A DNA stretch of 64,000 nt from NCBI GenBank assembly GCA_022457155.1, contig JAJGOT010000276.1, forward strand, positions 496,001-560,000. Direction: 5' to 3'. Every line of letters starts with the position of its first letter. Position 1 is the first letter of the stretch. The notes below the pieces were generated by a model that saw only the letters and a list, made by a program, of their open reading frames with translations, was not told the origin of the DNA and searched no databases. The DNA comes from Cladopsammia gracilis (Eukaryota; Cnidaria; Anthozoa; Scleractinia; Dendrophylliidae). The position numbers were made by a program, and so were the translations under genes. This document shows, one piece after another, positions 11,901 to 22,002 of the stretch.

Positions 11901-13056
11901 AAATCTTATACTTATTCAACATGTATTTCAAACTGAGTAATTCTCAAGAGCAACTACAAAATTCACTGCGGTTTATTTACCTGTTATGAACGCTTCGCCT
12001 TCAGTGAAATAAAATTGAATCAGTCCACGTGTTTGGAACCAACGATTATTGCAAAGTTCTGTGAGTCGCCCTCCGCATGTAAAGTCTTGTACCATTCTAT
12101 ACATCATGGACAGATAAATTTACCAGTTCTAACCACGGTTTCCTTTCCCCTGAATAAATACAGCTTTCAAGTTTGGCCGCTTTGTTCGCCATGCTTCTTC
12201 GCGCAAAAGTCGGTGTGCGTCACGACTTGCAATGCCCCATGGGTTAATTTGTGGAGTGGCTCATTTTCCCTTCCTCTCGACGGAGTGAACATCTCCTGCG
12301 TTTGCGTTATTCAGCCTGAATTTAAATCTAGCGCCTTTACTTTGATAAAGTAATCAAATATACAAGTCTACAAACGCAAAAATACTTCGTAAAGGCCGAT
12401 TTTTCTATTCATTGACGTTGTTGTTTTGCAGGGAACGGCAAAGAAATGTACCAAAATGTAAAACGCACGTGCAACACGTGGAGAGGCATTGTTTTAGCTT
12501 ATTAAACCTATTGTTTTGTATTGTTACTCACCAGGAGACCTAGGCGAGTTGGTGAACTTATCAGTTTTGAACGGCTTCAACCAAGAAAACTATTAAAAAG
12601 GGGTAGACCCGGGTAGACCCGGGTAGACCCCGAAATTCGGCAAAGAAGAAAGGCTAAATTAACTGTATGTCCCGAATTATTGACGAAAAACAAACGTGTA
12701 AAGGAATGAGAAGTCTAAGAAAAGGTGTGAAAGTTCAGTTTACGATAATGTGGCAACTGAACCGAGTAGGTTTACTTTGAGATCAGCTAAGGCAGTCATT
12801 GTGCTCGAATGTAACATTTAATTGTAGCCATAACAAAGAAGGGATATTTCTCTTTAAATCTGCCTGAAAATATTTTTAATTGACATCGCTGAAATCCTTG
12901 AAAAGGAACAATTTTTTCAACTCCACGCGCCGAAATAGCTTCTTGTTTGTCGCGAGGACTATTGTTTAAACAACGGCTTTCTATTGGTCAAATCTCGTGA
13001 CGCACAACGGCTGCCTGGGCGCTAGTCCGCGCAAGTCACCAATAGAAGCCAAATTG
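8909..13056. other. Intergenic, scattered small repeats, no gene supported
   Basis: No protein domain is recognisable on either strand. Visible items are: a putative repeat fragment near 9490-9545 (aaggtaaattggccaccg followed by a cacgtttc...tcagagc motif) shared with the gene-array spacers near 28900, 41800, 52730 and 62930; a poly-C run ending near 10277; an 8-bp-stem hairpin at 10295-10315; repeated CGAGTTAACC/CGAGTTAGCG motifs at about 11735-11772; and three tandem copies of GGGTAGACCC at 12601-12630. The 111-codon - frame at 9787-10122 has no supporting feature. Confidence 0.5.
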
Positions 13057-13387
13057 GGCTGAGTCGAAGCATATTGCACTGAAAAAATGGCAAAATGACG
13101 TCTTTTTTTTCGCTCCAACTAAATAATATTTACCGCCAAAATGTTCACTAGGTCCCAGTCTCTTCAAAACCGAGTGTGGATGTTGACATTACGCCTATTA
13201 AAATGAGTTATGAAATGATATATATATATGAAATAAATCATATATGAACTGCGGAAATGAAATCAAATGAAGAATGATCCTCGCAGTTGTGAACGCAATT
13301 TAAGCAATTGCGAAAAGAAGCCTGAAAAAAATTCAGGACTTCAACGGGGTTCGAACCCGTGACCTCGCGATACCGGTGCGATGCTCT

Positions 13388-13422
<35 letters not shown>

Positions 13423-14040
13423 AGGTCAATTGTAGGTTCATATGTTCCCGTGAAAGGAGTGAGTGTGAAATGATATATATGAAATAAATCATATATGAAC
13501 TGCGGAAATCTGAATTCTTTTTTTTTTCAGGCTTCTTTTCGCAATTGCTTAAATTGCGTTCACAACTGCGAGGATCATTCTTCATTTGATTTCATTTTGA
13601 CCATGAAATGACCAATGTCACGTAAAGGCTTGTATGGAGTTCAACCGCTCGGTCATCGCTTTCAGCGGTATAACTCATTTTAAATCAAATGAAGAATGAT
13701 CCTCGCAGTTGTGAACGCAATTTAAGCAATTGCGAAAAGAAGCCTGGTTGTGCACCAAGCCTCACTCTGATAACGAGACAAAAAGCAACTCGGAAATGGC
13801 CTATTGGGCTCAGTCGAAGCATATTGCACTAAAAAAAAATGGCAAAATGACGTTTTTTTTTCGCTCCAACTAACTAATATTTACCGCCAAAATGTTCACT
13901 AGGTCCCAGTCTCTTCAAAACCGAGTGTGGATGTTGACATTACGCCTATTAAAATGAGTTATACCGCTGAAAGCGATGACCGAGCGGTTGAACTCCATAC
14001 AAGCCTTTACGTGACATTGGTCACTTCAAGGTCAAAATGA
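13057..14040. repeat. Nested direct and inverted repeat cluster
   Basis: About 155 bp at 13057-13210 recurs as a direct repeat at 13807-13962 (both contain cgccaaaatgttcactaggt). About 90 bp at 13590-13684 recurs inverted at 13951-14040. About 65 bp at 13259-13325 (aatgatcctcgcagttgtga...) recurs inverted at 13530-13590 and direct at 13683-13745. A tRNA-like sequence sits between the inner inverted arms. The arrangement suggests one tRNA-bearing element inserted into another, followed by partial duplication. Confidence 0.7.
13337..13407 (-). tRNA. tRNA-like sequence, Thr(GGT)-like, probably part of a SINE
   Basis: On - a 71-nt sequence folds into a full cloverleaf. The acceptor stem GGCTTCA pairs with TGAAGTC (one G-T), the D arm is GCTC...GAGC, and the five-pair T stem has the loop TTCGAAC. 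The anticodon stem has one mismatch (A31-C39). The loop CCGGTAT would give anticodon GGT but has C at position 33, where U is nearly universal. Its placement between inverted repeats and the adjacent T run argue for a tRNA-derived mobile element rather than a working tRNA gene. Confidence 0.5.
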
Positions 14041-14457
14041 CGGGACTTTTATTAAGTTATAAAAATATTTTAACGTTTCCAGATAGAATAATAACCAAAT
14101 TACTGGAATCTGAGTGTGAATGTCCCAAAAGTAATTCATAAATGGGCGAAATTTTGATTTTCCCTTCAAAAAATGACGTTTTCGCTGTGATTTTGAGGGT
14201 CATATTTGGGGTCTGGGGACGAGTTAAATCAAAGGCTCCTTAGAGCCAACCCGTGAATTTGAAATGCTATTGAAATGATATTGCGGTAAGCTTTATGTTT
14301 TCACTCTGTCACGGTTCAATATTTTGTTTAGAATTAAACGTAAGGATTTTTGACAAACGCAAAAAATAAAAATACAGTACATCACTTTCATAATTTTCAG
14401 TCCGAAGAAGAAAGAAAAAACAAAAGGAAAAAAAAAAAAGAAAAGAAGAAGAACAGC

Positions 14458-14526
14458 CCGAGCGAGATTCGAACCTGAACCTTTCGTTTGTAAGTTCGCA
14501 CTTTACACAACTCGACCACCGTGACC
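14458..14526 (-). pseudogene. Degenerate tRNA-like sequence with pol III A and B boxes
   Basis: On - the sequence contains an A-box-like TGGTCGAGTTG and a B-box-like GGTTCGAATCT about 33 nt apart, as in tRNA genes and tRNA-derived SINEs. The acceptor and D stems do not pair convincingly, so it is more likely a SINE head or decayed tRNA. A purine-rich tract (14404-14450) lies next to it on the + strand. Confidence 0.4.
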
Positions 14527-14889
14527 ACTGACTTGCAACGTGATAAATTTTATCACTTGAAGGTAGATAACCATCAAAACGCATGTCTCAGTTGAAAATT
14601 CCATTTAAATCGATTTTAACGTTGTATTAAAGACTCCAAATGCGAAACATCTTTAAGCTTATTGTTGTTTATATTCGTTTACACCAATTTAGTTATTGTT
14701 ATCGCTGGATTCACGCTGTTCTTGTTACAAAACGCATTCGTAACAAAGCATTACGTCACTAAGTTTACAGCTGATGGAAGGAGTGAGCGAGTGAGCGACT
14801 CATTTGCATATCTGTCGCCGTTACCGATAACCCGTTCATTACGCATGCGCGTATATTCACGGGTTAAAAATTAGAGTCAAATGTCATCC

Positions 14890-15600
14890 AATTTTTTGTC
14901 ATGTGTAGTTTATTTTAAAAAAAAGTCTATAAATAAAACGCATGAATTACATCATTCATAAGAACCACCCCGTTAAATGGGGTAGTCCAGTCCGTGGTCC
15001 TTATGATGCTGCTCGACTGTGGCATTTCACATTCGGCTGAAGAAAGGAAGAAAATGGTTCCTCGTGCCCAGGGCCTTCTCGGCGTTTAAAATTTTGGCGC
15101 AGTCTTTACCGTTCTACTCTCCTTCGCAGCCGTTATTGGGGCTCGCCACGCAACGCTCCTGAGGCAGGGGCGTTGCGTGACGAGACCTTATCATCGCTGC
15201 GTAGGAGACGAGTACCCCTCCATTCTCGTCCTAGAGTGACCCTGTGAGTGTCATATAAGGCGACAAAAAAAGAATAGACAAATGACAAAACAAGATTGTT
15301 TATTCAGGAATTTCCGTCGTCATTAAAATTAGCTATTTACTAAGTAAGAAACTGGAAACGAGAAAGGCACCGATAGTTCGTATCGTAATTGTCATACCAA
15401 ATTGTTGCCAGATAAATATTAAGAAAAGTCAAGAAATTTGGTGGCGTTTGCTTTAATATTAAAAAAGTTATGAATGTTGAAAGTCAGTGCGGGCACTTTT
15501 TGCCCCCTCCCCCTCCTGAGGCTACAGAGCTATGGTTGATTGACAACTGAAGATGAGAATAGCCAGGCCAGGCCCCCCAGCTTCTAGACCGGAACTTCCA
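14890..15600. other. Intergenic; one inverted repeat
   Basis: No gene is seen. An imperfect inverted repeat with 18-bp arms and two mismatches lies at 15142-15159 and 15167-15184 (core CACGCAACG / CGTTGCGTG). Its core resembles the hairpin inside intron 1 of the gene family (for example 22369-22416), suggesting a common small repeat. Confidence 0.5.
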
Positions 15601-15604
15601 GTTT

Positions 15605-15890
15605 AACTCGGTGCCTTTGGCCCGAGATATAAACGGTAATCTTTCGTCATTTCCAGGTTTAAAGCTATTTTTAACTGGTGTATAGATTATTGAGATCGGT
15701 GTTTCATTCTTTTGGACAATATTTTAGATCGCAAATGGCTATAATACAGTGTGTTTACGGCTTTAGTCCATACAATATTGTAATTAAAGGACTGTGTCTT
15801 TCAGCTAGCAGGATGGATCAAGTGGTATTTTCGGCAAACTTCCCGTGTGATCAATTATTTAAGAGTGACACTGTTGAAATTTAAATTCAA
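15605..15890 (+). repeat. Upstream-region repeat, first copy in unit 1
   Basis: Begins aactcggtgcctttg and ends in aatttaaattcaatttcc. A diverged second copy lies at 20568-20845. Related sequence precedes the genes of units 2, 3 and 4 (about 32490-32680, 43260-43880 and 54190-54390), sharing the block gtgtgatcaattatttaaga. This marks the 5' side of the tandem unit and shows that unit 1's upstream region has been expanded by duplication. Confidence 0.65.
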
Positions 15891-16019
15891 TTTCCGTTCT
15901 AAAAATTGCACTTGATCATTACCAAGTAGCCTTCATTGAGATGATCACAGCTTAGGATGTTAACCACTGACTCAGGAATAGTTGGAACCACATTTTACTA
16001 CAATATGAATACTACGACA

Positions 16020-18151
16020 TTTTGCACCTCTCTCTCTTCCAAAAGGTTAAAAAAACTCGTCACTTTTCCTTTGACCCTTTAAAATTTTGTTTTTGGGTTT
16101 TAGCGATGTATAAAGCACTTGGATATGTCTCAGATAACGGTGCCCTATTACTGAAATAAGAGAAAATATCGTCAATATCACATATCAAGACGTCAAGCCG
16201 CGACGTCCCGAGCGAAAACTTTTACAACCGCGCATCTGACCTTATCAATTAAAAGCTCAAAAAAATTAAATTCCGTTAAAACTATAAGGTATAAAGATCA
16301 TAACTGGGCAAAAAAAGTTTAAACCCACGTTCCGTACAGTTATTTCACATTATATAAAAAAGTCTTTCTATTTACATGTAAATATTGCTGACATTCTCCT
16401 TGATGTCAGCTTGTACCTGCATAAAATGCCATAAATGTGATACGACAAAAAATAGGGTTTGCTAACAAAGCAAACACCACTTGGCAATTTTTCCCTATCC
16501 TGTTTCAAAGATGTAGACATATTTTTCTTTCAATAAGTGAATTCCGCTTTACTGGTGAAAGAACTAATTGGCGAGTCTTAATTTGATGCCAACCTACTGG
16601 ATTTTCAAAGCAGAAATTTTACGCGACGTATTTGGTAAGAACGACATTCCTTTCTCTATTTTTTGGAGCATCAACCCTAGTTTTACTTCAGTTATTTAAT
16701 GGCTCGCTGCTTTTCAAACAAAAGCTGTTTAAGATATGCAGACTGAACCAGAGATATTAAACCATTTTTAAACGAACCAGGCTTATTAGAATAAAACTTT
16801 ATTCTTATTAACATTTTTAAAACATTTTAAGTAAAACTTACATTTTGCTCTTAAATTAGAACGAAATTGATGTCTCTTTCCATCATTTTGGTTACACAGA
16901 GAATGAGTAATTACTCTCTTCTGGTATCACGTTCCTAGCTCCTAAGCGATCGAGAAGTGGCATAGTATTTCAGTAAATAAAGATATTGTCTTCAATATTC
17001 GATGGGCGATCAGTATCCTTATATGATAAAAAGTGTTTATAAAAACGTTGAAGCTGATCTAGATAAAAAAAATATATCGTTAAAAGACTGAATTTTCGAC
17101 TGCAACTGCGGTCTTCATCAGAGTAACTAAAATATGCAGTTCGAGTGTAATATGCTAAAACTAAATTAAGAAGTTACTTTATCCCCTGGGGCTTCAATAA
17201 TGTCTTATAGACAGAAGGGAATGGCTTCCGCTCGTTCACCGAATTTTTGTCTATTGCGGAGTGCCATGATTCCAAAAAGATTCTTTTGTGACATTCTATT
17301 TTGTGACATTCAGGGGATAAAGTAACTTCTTAATTTAGTTTTAACATATTACACTCGAACTGCATATTTTAGTTACTCTGATGAAGACCGCAGTTGCAGT
17401 CGAAAATTCAGTCTTTTAACGATAGATTTTTTATCTAGATCAGCTTCAACGTTTTTATAAACACTTTTTATCATATTGTCTTCAATTTTCTAATTGTTAT
17501 ACATGGAGAAAGACCTGCATACGTTGCAATAAGAAAACCACATTTTAAATATTGATTTTTTTATTGCTTTTATTTCAACAGCTTACTTTAGGACCCCAGT
17601 TTAGGATTTCATCCATAGACCTAAACATTAGACCATCTTGCATAGCACCATAAACAGCATCATAATTAAGTACTGCCCAATTTGGGTTATTTGAATATCT
17701 CGCTTAGCAATAGTCGACTTTCAAATCGCCAAAAGAGAAAATATAAACAAGAAGAAGATGGCTGACTTTCCGTTCGGCCTCAGTTCAAAATATAATGTAA
17801 CAACGTGGTCCGGGAAAACGCGAAGTGCGAGTGCTGCTACACAATGGCGGAAGTAGAAATTGGAGGCTTTCTGAAGCTAATTTTTCGTGGGGGTATTTGC
17901 TGAGAACATCTTCAGTTCTCTTTCGTTTCGTTTCTTTTGTTTCAGATGAACATCAATCTTTTTTTTCAGTTAATTAAGGGACTTCTGTTCTATTTTCAAA
18001 CAATAGCTGTTTTGGATAATGCTATAGATGGAACAAAGAATGGGAAGTTCTTACAAGCTTCGTTACTGGTATCATTTTCCTCTTGAAGTTGCAAATTTTT
18101 CACATGGCAAAAGGGATATTGATGTTAACAGGAGGATACCCGTAGTTTATG
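16020..18151 (+). repeat. Tandem duplication, copy 1 (interrupted by an insert)
   Basis: Starts tttgcacctctctctcttcc and runs to the point where the same start recurs at about 18152. The two copies are nearly identical except for the fold-back insert at 16997-17474 in this copy and about 220 bp (about 19650-19870) present only in copy 2. Its 5' half is related to the upstream regions of units 2-4 (for example 32750-33090). No coding region is visible. Confidence 0.8.
16997..17474. mobile_element. Fold-back insertion inside tandem copy 1
   Basis: Absent from the otherwise identical tandem copy 2 near 19110, which serves as an empty site. Long inverted arms of roughly 170 bp begin ATGATAAAAAGTGTTTATAA near 17023 and end with the complement at 17474. 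The 12-14-bp sequence (at)attgtcttcaat flanks both sides (16985-16996 and 17475-17486), apparently a target duplication. About 26 bp lie between the left flank and the left arm, so the true left end is uncertain. Confidence 0.7.
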
Positions 18152-19993
18152 CTTTTGCACCTCTCTCTCTTCCAAAACGTTAAAAAAAATCGTCACTTTT
18201 CCTTTGACCCTTTAAAATTTTGTTTTTGGTTTTTAGCGATGTATAAAACACTTGGATATGTCTCAGATAACGGTGCCCTATTACTGAAATAAGAGAAAAT
18301 ATCACATATCAAGACGTCAAGCCACGACGTCCAAAGCGAAAACCCATTACAATCGCGCATCTGACCTTATGAATTAAAAGCTCAAAAAAATTAAATTCCG
18401 TTAAAACTATAAGGTATAAAGATCATAATTGGGCAAAAAAAGTTTAAACCCACGTTCCGTACAGTTATTTCACATTATATAAAAAAGTCTTTCTTTTTAC
18501 ATGTAAATATTGCTGACATTCTCCTTGATGTCAGCTTGTACCTGCATAAAATGCCATAAATGTGATACTTCAAAAAATAGGGTTTGCTAATAAAGCAAAC
18601 ACCACTTGGCAATTTTTCCCTATCCTGTTTCAAAGATGTAGACATATTTTTCTTTCAATAAGTGAATTCCGCTTTACTGGTGAAAGAACTAATTGGTGAG
18701 TCTTAATTTGATGCCAACCTACTGGATTTTCAAAGCAGAAATTTTACACGACGTATTTGGTAAGAACGACATTTCTTTCTCTATTTTTTGGAGCATCAAC
18801 CCTAATTTTACTTCAGTTATTTAATGGCTCGCTGCTTTTCAAACAAAAGCTGTTTAAGATATACAGACTGAACCAGAGATATTAAACCATTTTTAAAACG
18901 AACCAGGCTTATTAGAATAAAACTTTATTCTTGTTAACATTTTTAAAACATTTTAAGTAAAACTTACATTTTGCTCTTAAATTAGAACGAAATTGATGTC
19001 TCTTTCCATCATTTTGGTTACACAGAGAATGAGTAACAACTTCTCTTCTGGTATCACGTTCCTAGCTCCTAAGCGATCGAGAAGTGGCATAGTATTTCAG
19101 TAAATAAAGATATTGTCTTCAATTTTCTAATTGTTATACATGGAGAAAGACCTGCATACGTTGCAATAAGAAAACCACATTTAAAATATTGATTCATCAT
19201 TGCTTTTATTTCAATAGCTTACTTTAGGATTTCATCCATAGACCTAAACATTAGACCATCTTGCATAGCACAATAAACAGCATCATAATTAAGTACTGCC
19301 CAATTTGGGTTATTTGAATATCTCGCTTAGCAATAGTTGACTTTCAAATCGCCAAAAGAGAAAATATAAACAAGAAGAAGATGGCTGACTTTCCGTTCGG
19401 CCTCAGTTCAAAATATAATGTAACAACGTGGTCCGGGAAAACGCGAAGTGCGAGTGCTGCTACACAATGGCGGAAGTAGTTGGAGGCTTTCTGAAGCTAA
19501 TTTTTCGTGGGGGTATTTGCTGAGAACATCTTCAGTTCTCTTTCGTTTCGTTTCTTTTGTTTCAGTTGAGCATCAATCCTTTTTTCAGTTAATTAAGGGA
19601 CTTCTGTTCTATTTTCAAAATACCTGTTGTGGATAATGCTATAGATGGAACAAAGAACTAATTTTTTTCTGTTTAACTTATAAGTGATTACAAATTGCAA
19701 TTGCTGCTATGCAAAAGGAGTACATCCTTGGACGTTTATAATTAAGTGAAATGATGTTAAGACATTGGTTCTCAACGCAAGTTGTGTCATGCGTTTACCC
19801 CTAAGCTTAGAACAAAATTCAGTGACGTCTCTAATTTAAACCTCTCCAGCAGTTTTGGTTACATAGAGAATGGGAAGTTCTTACAAGCTTCGTTACTGGT
19901 ATCATTTCCCTCTTGAAGTTGCAAATTTTTCACATGGCAAAAGGGATATTGATGTTAACAGGAGACAGTCACAGGAGGATACCCGTAGTTTAT
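18152..19993 (+). repeat. Tandem duplication, copy 2
   Basis: Second copy of 16020-18151, without the fold-back insert but with an extra segment of about 220 bp before gaatgggaagttcttac. In copy 1 the matching junction falls at a short shared aaagaa/agagaa sequence, consistent with a small-homology deletion there. The frame at 19448-19636 is repeat-derived. Confidence 0.8.
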
Positions 19994-20567
19994 GCTAGGA
20001 TCAAATACAGTGCGATGGTGTGTAGTGTCGAACCTGTTTATTGATCAAGTTTCTTTGAAAGCAACAATATACTGGTATAATAAACGTTTTTTATTCGCTT
20101 ACAAACCGAGCGGTTTTTTTCCAAACCCAAACCGATTTTACCAAATCTTCCAGATAATTGAGATTCTCGGCCGATAGGTTTTAGAAAAACAAATATTTTG
20201 TTAAAAAAATATATTAAAAATTAAAAAGAACAGAAAAAACAAGCAGAATTAGCGAATTAGTTTCCAGAAAGGCTATTGCGCATTGATCATAATTAGCATT
20301 GCTTTCAGCTTCAAGTTTATAGATTGTTCGAGTTAGCAACACTAACATTATTCCGAGAATTCGCCATGCAAATATATAAAGTATGTAAAATCGAGGGCAA
20401 ACACTTTCGTAAAGCAGCAATAAGCACATACATTTTCGGAAGACGAATTTAACTTTGTACCGTGATTAATACGATAAAAAGAATTAGTCCGCCACAGTGT
20501 GCATAAATTTTCATGCGCGTACATAAATTTGCATACAGCATGAAAACCGGGACAGCAAACCTTTAAT

Positions 20568-20845
20568 AACTCGGTGCCTTTGTCCCGAGTAATAAACGTT
20601 AAACTCTCGTCATTTCCAGGTTTATAGCGATTTTAACATCCATATTACGAAGTAGGTTAGGCCTTTCATAAGGTTTATAGATTATTGAAAACATGTTTGA
20701 AATATTCTTGATCGCAAATGTCTTCAATGTTTTTTAGTTTTTGCGATATGATACTAAAAACACTGTGTCTTGCAGCCATCAGGATGATTGTGTTTTCAGC
20801 AAACTTCCCGTGTCATCCATTTGCATTCAATTTCCTTTAAAATGT
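20568..20845 (+). repeat. Upstream-region repeat, second copy in unit 1
   Basis: Diverged duplicate of 15605-15890 (shared aactcggtgcctttg, cgtcatttccaggttta and gcaaacttcccgtgt). It abuts the gene-proximal part of the unit, and the segment-B block found at this position in units 2-4 is missing here. Confidence 0.65.
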
Positions 20846-20913
20846 GCACGACAGTGAATCCTGGATACTTTTTTTATGAATCCGGAATGTTTATGAATAT
20901 CTAAGAGTTAGCT

Positions 20914-21220
20914 CTATTAAAGAAATAAAAAACGCGCCGAGTTTATTATTGAGTTATATAAGCACGCGGGAATTTTTAAGAACACGAGAGAAGTGCAGAG
21001 AAGCACGAGCCAAAGGCGAGTGCTTCTCGCACTTCTCGAGTGTTCTTAAAAATTCCCAAATGCTTATATAACTAAAAAATGCACGAGGAACAAGTTTTTT
21101 TATTTCTTTTATAAAATAAAAACCGTTATAATGAACCTTACGTCACGCGCGTGTTTTATCGAGTTATAATGAACTCGGTTTGACCAATCATAGCGCGCGC
21201 ATTTCCTTGAGCATTTTATA
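20914..21220. mobile_element. Inverted-repeat insertion upstream of gene 1
   Basis: In units 3 and 4 the sequence reads straight from gagttagctct (or cagttagctct-like) into ggtgcaaaatagacc. In unit 1 about 300 bp intervene. The insert contains a long hairpin at about 20955-21075, with arms built on gaatttttaagaacac and its complement, and outer ends related by aagaaataaaaa / tttttatttctt. No coding capacity. Confidence 0.65.
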
Positions 21221-21340
21221 ATGCAAAATAGACCTATAGTGAATTGTCTTTCTATTTTCTGTCGGTTCACAGTCAAGAAGTAAACAGAATTTGATATGGA
21301 ACCTTTGAACATTGATCATAATGGTTAAATTTCTTGTTAC

Positions 21341-21555
21341 CAGAAACCCATAAGTGGGTTGAAACGTGCTAAGAAGTTGTTACAGCCATATTTTGAAAAT
21401 CAAAATCAAAATATTAACCAATCAATTCGCTAGAACAACTTGCTTCTGATCTCGAGGGACCGAGGGGTTTCCAAATATGGTACTAAGCAAAAAATGAATA
21501 TTCGGAAGCTGTGAATGCGTGTTACACGTTTCAATTACCCACTTATGGGTTTCTG
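21341..21555. mobile_element. 215-bp hAT-like MITE upstream of gene 1
   Basis: Terminal inverted repeats CAGAAACCCATAAGTGGGT and complement, with a subterminal GAAACGTG / CACGTTTC pair. Flanked by TTGTTA on both sides (21334-21339 and 21556-21561). Units 3 and 4 lack it at the equivalent position. The hAT assignment is tentative and rests on the CAG-type ends and a short duplication. Confidence 0.65.
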
Positions 21556-21876
21556 TTGTTATATAGCTTGAGTTTTTCTCAATGCAACGCGCGCGTTCAT
21601 TGATTGATTCATGGCCACATGACGTCTAACAAACAAACTGTTTCCCGCCAAACGTCCATTTTCAATGTTGCCCGCTAGCGCACGTGATCAGACCGTGACA
21701 AAAGGTGGCTTCCCGAGAATCTCGATGTTTCCCGAGACGAAGTTGTATTTGGTTTAGCTAGCGACAGCTGCGGAATATATTCAAGGATAAAAAAATTAAT
21801 ATTCAAATTGTCAGAAAACATACAACTAATTATGCAAATAATATATTCGCAAAACACACTTGGCACTTAGGAAATG

Positions 21877-22002
21877 TTTGATGTGAAATAATGTTAAAAC
21901 ATTAAATAAATTAAAGACAGTAGTTAAACAGAAAAAAACGCCGTTTTGATGCTATGAACAACCTTTCATTTATAGCTTGAGGAAAAGATCCACATTAACA
22001 AG
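21877..22002 (+). promoter_or_regulatory. Conserved proximal 5' region of gene 1
   Basis: About 120 bp immediately before the ATG is almost identical in all four units (also about 34832-34950, 45616-45740 and 56016-56138), even where sequence further upstream has been replaced. It contains catttatagcttgagg about 32 nt before the ATG and a favourable ATG context (A at -3). A TATA role is doubtful because the start site would fall almost on the ATG. The block may instead be 5' untranslated sequence. Confidence 0.35.

Noticed and set aside
13238..13585. 115-codon frame on - with a HSSVGRASHRYREVTGSNPV-like segment
   Set aside because: It is a translation of the tRNA-like sequence and its inverted flanks. 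Such frames arise wherever a tRNA or SINE is translated.
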